A stretch of DNA of 64,000 nucleotides from Niameybacter massiliensis (GTDB lineage: Bacteria > Bacillota > Clostridia > Lachnospirales > Cellulosilyticaceae). The position numbers and the translations under genes were made by a program. Each line of letters begins with the position of its first letter. Position 1 is the stretch's first letter. Positions 61,905 to 64,000 of this stretch are shown piece after piece. The DNA is taken from the NCBI RefSeq assembly GCF_001282685.1, contig NZ_LN875035.1, positions 2,466,001 to 2,530,000 of the forward strand. Direction: 5' to 3'. The notes under the pieces were generated by a model, which was given only the letters and a program-made list of their open reading frames with translations, was not told the DNA's origin and made no database searches.

Positions 61905-63086
61905 ATGCAGTCAACAGTTGAAATTACTAAGGGGAACTACAAAGGGAAAATCAAAAATAACTTAAAGAGTCATGATCGTTTTATGTGGAAAGCAACTTTC
62001 AAAGATTTGAAGTATTTTTCAAACTATAGAGCATCTGATTTTTATATTACCGATTGCTACCATATGCGCCTTGACTGTCAGGTTGAAATTGATCCTGAAC
62101 AAGCAATGGTACGTGTTATACCTACATATAACTATGACAAAAACAAATATTATTATCTTACTATTAAGTATACCTTACGTAAGGAGCCACTCTACGTAGC
62201 TTTTCGTATTACAGATGCTCATTTTGAAACCATTTCTTTTGCTAATAAGGCAGAATATGCAGATTTTATGAAAGAAGACCGACTTTCTACTAAAGAATCT
62301 TTTCAGACTAAAAACAACTCTAATGAAAAATCTTTAGAAGATACCTTTGTTGTACCTCCTCGTGAGTACTTAGGTCCTCTACCTTTTAAATTTAACCTAT
62401 TCTTTATGTGGCTTAATATTTTAGTTGTACTTATAGAAATTATACTTGAAATGACCATGATGGATACAGGTGTTACCAATGCAACCATGCCACTTGTCAT
62501 TTTTCTCGTCCCACTAACTACTATTTTGCAACTTTTTGTTTATCTTAAACAAAAAAAGTCACCAGCTTATCAAGCTATAACGACATATAATAATGGCGTT
62601 ACAGCTTTTAATGCCAGTGACTATCCTTTAGCACGAGATTATTTCCAAGAAGCCCTTACCTTCAATCCACATAATCTTGCTATTGAAAAAGGGCTTGAAC
62701 TCTGTCAAAAATATACTACATCAATGAGTTTGTTAGATAAGGAAACCGTTTATTTTGAAAAGGCACATTTTAATTATAATCATACCTTTATTATTGTGTC
62801 AGGTATTTTAAATTTTCTTCAAATTTTGATTGTCCATATTCTAGAACTTCAATGGCGTTTTAGTCAGTATATCTATGATTTTTTTATTATTACATTTATA
62901 CTTCAGCTTATTGTTCTAATCATTCAATATACAAGTAAGAAGCAAAAATCTATTGCTACTTATAATGCGGGGATTTCATCGCTTCTAGCAAAAGACTTCA
63001 CCTTATCAAAAGAACTGCTACTTAAAAGTCATTCTCTTGATGGTAACAATCTACACACAATAAAAGCTTTAGAATATCTTACTTAA
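61905..63086 (+). CDS. TPR-containing membrane protein with internal duplication
   Basis: The 393-residue protein begins with a cytoplasmic beta-rich domain of about 130 residues (KNNLKSHDRFMWKATFKDLK, PLYVAFRI). Two similar modules follow, each made of two membrane helices and one TPR-like hairpin: helices at about 165-215 with AITTYNNGVTAFNASDYPLA, and helices at about 295-345 with SIATYNAGISSLLAKDFTLS. I know no named family. Its stop codon overlaps that of the convergent downstream gene by 3-4 bp. Confidence 0.7.
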   Translation: MQSTVEITKGNYKGKIKNNLKSHDRFMWKATFKDLKYFSNYRASDFYITDCYHMRLDCQVEIDPEQAMVRVIPTYNYDKNKYYYLTIKYTLRKEPLYVAFRITDAHFETISFANKAEYADFMKEDRLSTKESFQTKNNSNEKSLEDTFVVPPREYLGPLPFKFNLFFMWLNILVVLIEIILEMTMMDTGVTNATMPLVIFLVPLTTILQLFVYLKQKKSPAYQAITTYNNGVTAFNASDYPLARDYFQEALTFNPHNLAIEKGLELCQKYTTSMSLLDKETVYFEKAHFNYNHTFIIVSGILNFLQILIVHILELQWRFSQYIYDFFIITFILQLIVLIIQYTSKKQKSIATYNAGISSLLAKDFTLSKELLLKSHSLDGNNLHTIKALEYLT

Positions 63087-64000
63087 AGTTGTTTTAAGTA
63101 GTCTTCCATAGTGAGGGCTACTTTTTTTGCATTAGCTACTGCCTCAACTACTGTACGTGCGCCAGTAACCACATCACCAGAAGCAAATACACCTTGTTTG
63201 GTTGTATGACCTGATTCATCTGTTACAATAAGGCCATATTTATTAACTTCTAGTCCTTTAGAAGTGCTCACAACGTTACTATTAGGCACTTGACTTACAG
63301 CAATGATAATACTATCTGCTTGTATGAGTTCATTTGAATCTTCCACACCTATAACACTCATGCGTCCCTCTTCATCTTCTACTCTTTGCGTAGCTTGAAC
63401 AATAAGTCCTTCATCTGTAATTTCTATAGGCGCTTTATAAGTTGCAAATAAGACCTCATCCTCCAATGCTTCTTTAATTTCTACTTTTGTAGCTGGCATA
63501 TCAGGGAAATCTTTTCTATAAACAATGGTTACTTCTTTAGCACCTTGGCGTTTGGCAGTACGGGCAGCATCCATGGCTACATTCCCCGCACCAATAACAA
63601 GAACTTTGTCACCTAAATGATAAGCTTCTGGAGACTTGAGATAGTTTACAGCATAGTGAACATGACCTAAAGTCTCTCCTTTTATATTTAACGTTTTAGG
63701 ATCCCATACACCTGTTCCAATAAATATAGCTTTATAACCATCTGCCATAAGTCTATCTAAGGTAATAACAGGACCTATTAAAGTGTTGTAACGAATTTTC
63801 ACATTAAGTGCTAATAAACGCTTTTGAATTTGTTCTAATAATGCACTTGGTAATCTAAATTTAGGAATACCATAGCGTATCATACCCCCAATTTCATCAT
63901 TCATTTCAAATAACGTTACTTCATAGCCTTTTTCTGCAAGCATACAAGCCACTGTAATCCCAGCTGGACCTGCTCCAACTACTGCTACCTTTTCACCATT
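63083..64000 (-). CDS. GltD/NfnB-type NADPH-dependent oxidoreductase (5' end outside window)
   Basis: The open frame continues through the right edge, so the Met near 63952 is internal; reading on gives the FAD motif VAVVGAGPAGITVA. Further motifs are FEMNDEIGGMIRYGIPKFRLP, the NADPH site VLVIGAGNVAMDAARTAKRQGA and the C-terminal FAD motif GVFASGDVVTGARTVVEA. This fits the small subunit of glutamate synthase and its close relatives NfnB and SudA. Which one it is depends on the missing N-terminal Fe-S region and neighbours. Confidence 0.88.
   Translation of the reverse strand, partial: NGEKVAVVGAGPAGITVACMLAEKGYEVTLFEMNDEIGGMIRYGIPKFRLPSALLEQIQKRLLALNVKIRYNTLIGPVITLDRLMADGYKAIFIGTGVWDPKTLNIKGETLGHVHYAVNYLKSPEAYHLGDKVLVIGAGNVAMDAARTAKRQGAKEVTIVYRKDFPDMPATKVEIKEALEDEVLFATYKAPIEITDEGLIVQATQRVEDEEGRMSVIGVEDSNELIQADSIIIAVSQVPNSNVVSTSKGLEVNKYGLIVTDESGHTTKQGVFASGDVVTGARTVVEAVANAKKVALTMEDYLKQL

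Noticed and set aside
1-64000. CRISPR array, insertion sequence or integrase
   Set aside because: No regularly spaced repeats, transposase or recombinase motifs, or terminal inverted repeats with duplications were seen.
63952-64000. Start of the GltD/NfnB-type gene at the Met near 63952
   Set aside because: The frame continues to the window edge and encodes the FAD-binding motif, so the gene is truncated by the window and that Met is internal.

Overview
The window comes from a low-G+C, anaerobic, motile, endospore-forming Firmicute of the Clostridia. Supporting signs are the A/T-rich coding style with strong AGGAGG ribosome sites, the oxygen-labile Fe-S serine dehydratase, many chemoreceptors, a BofC-like protein, DUF1540 and Cys-rich coat-like proteins, and promoters that fit the sporulation sigma factors. 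The gene mix (alpha-mannosidase, sulfatase, several sensory systems) suggests a plant- or gut-fibre Lachnospirales such as a Cellulosilyticum relative. That placement is inference. I see no insertion sequence, prophage, CRISPR array or rRNA.

Layout. 1-13.5 kb is mostly ordinary housekeeping on the minus strand: two flavoproteins, a candidate sporulation small RNA, a BofC-like protein, a MurJ/SpoVB-type flippase, a DtxR-fold regulator that has lost its metal site, DegV, a thioredoxin-reductase-like enzyme, serine dehydratase sdaAB-sdaAA, a YhgE/Pip exporter-like protein and a lipoprotein. A LUD protein, tRNA-Thr(GGU) and a sulfatase follow. 16-27 kb is a sensory island on the minus strand: a LytTR/GHKL two-component system, then EAL and HD-GYP c-di-GMP phosphodiesterases in an operon with an unusual chemoreceptor whose sensor is a complete PTS EIIC sugar permease, then bacteriohemerythrin, CheV, a HAMP chemoreceptor and a soluble CZB chemoreceptor. 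A direct repeat typical of LytTR regulators sits directly upstream of the EAL operon promoter, which links the two halves.

27-31 kb holds a MerR/YitT divergent pair with a 19-bp-spacer promoter and an SOS-controlled dinB operon. 31-53 kb is rich in probable spore-surface genes. It has a three-gene family of helical, Cys-tailed proteins, an operon of nine small beta-rich proteins without signal peptides, a DNRLRE protein within that operon, two proteins with Cys-rich heads (one with a BclA/C1q-like C-terminal region), a sporulation-type glycosyltransferase and a three-gene glycosyltransferase operon. Five of these transcription units carry an AC-16/17-CATANNNTA promoter (sigma-K type), and DUF1540 has a sigma-G-type promoter. 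I infer that they build an outer spore layer that may be glycosylated. The GH38 alpha-mannosidase with its GntR/LacI-type regulator and an MFS transporter lie among them.

53-64 kb contains a dCache chemoreceptor, a second LytTR/GHKL two-component system, a GGCT-like protein, the DUF969-DUF979-pcp pyroglutamate operon, a TPR membrane protein with an internal duplication, and the 5'-truncated gene of a GltD/NfnB-type NADPH oxidoreductase at the right edge. The 3' end of a COG2509 flavoprotein gene is cut off at the left edge.
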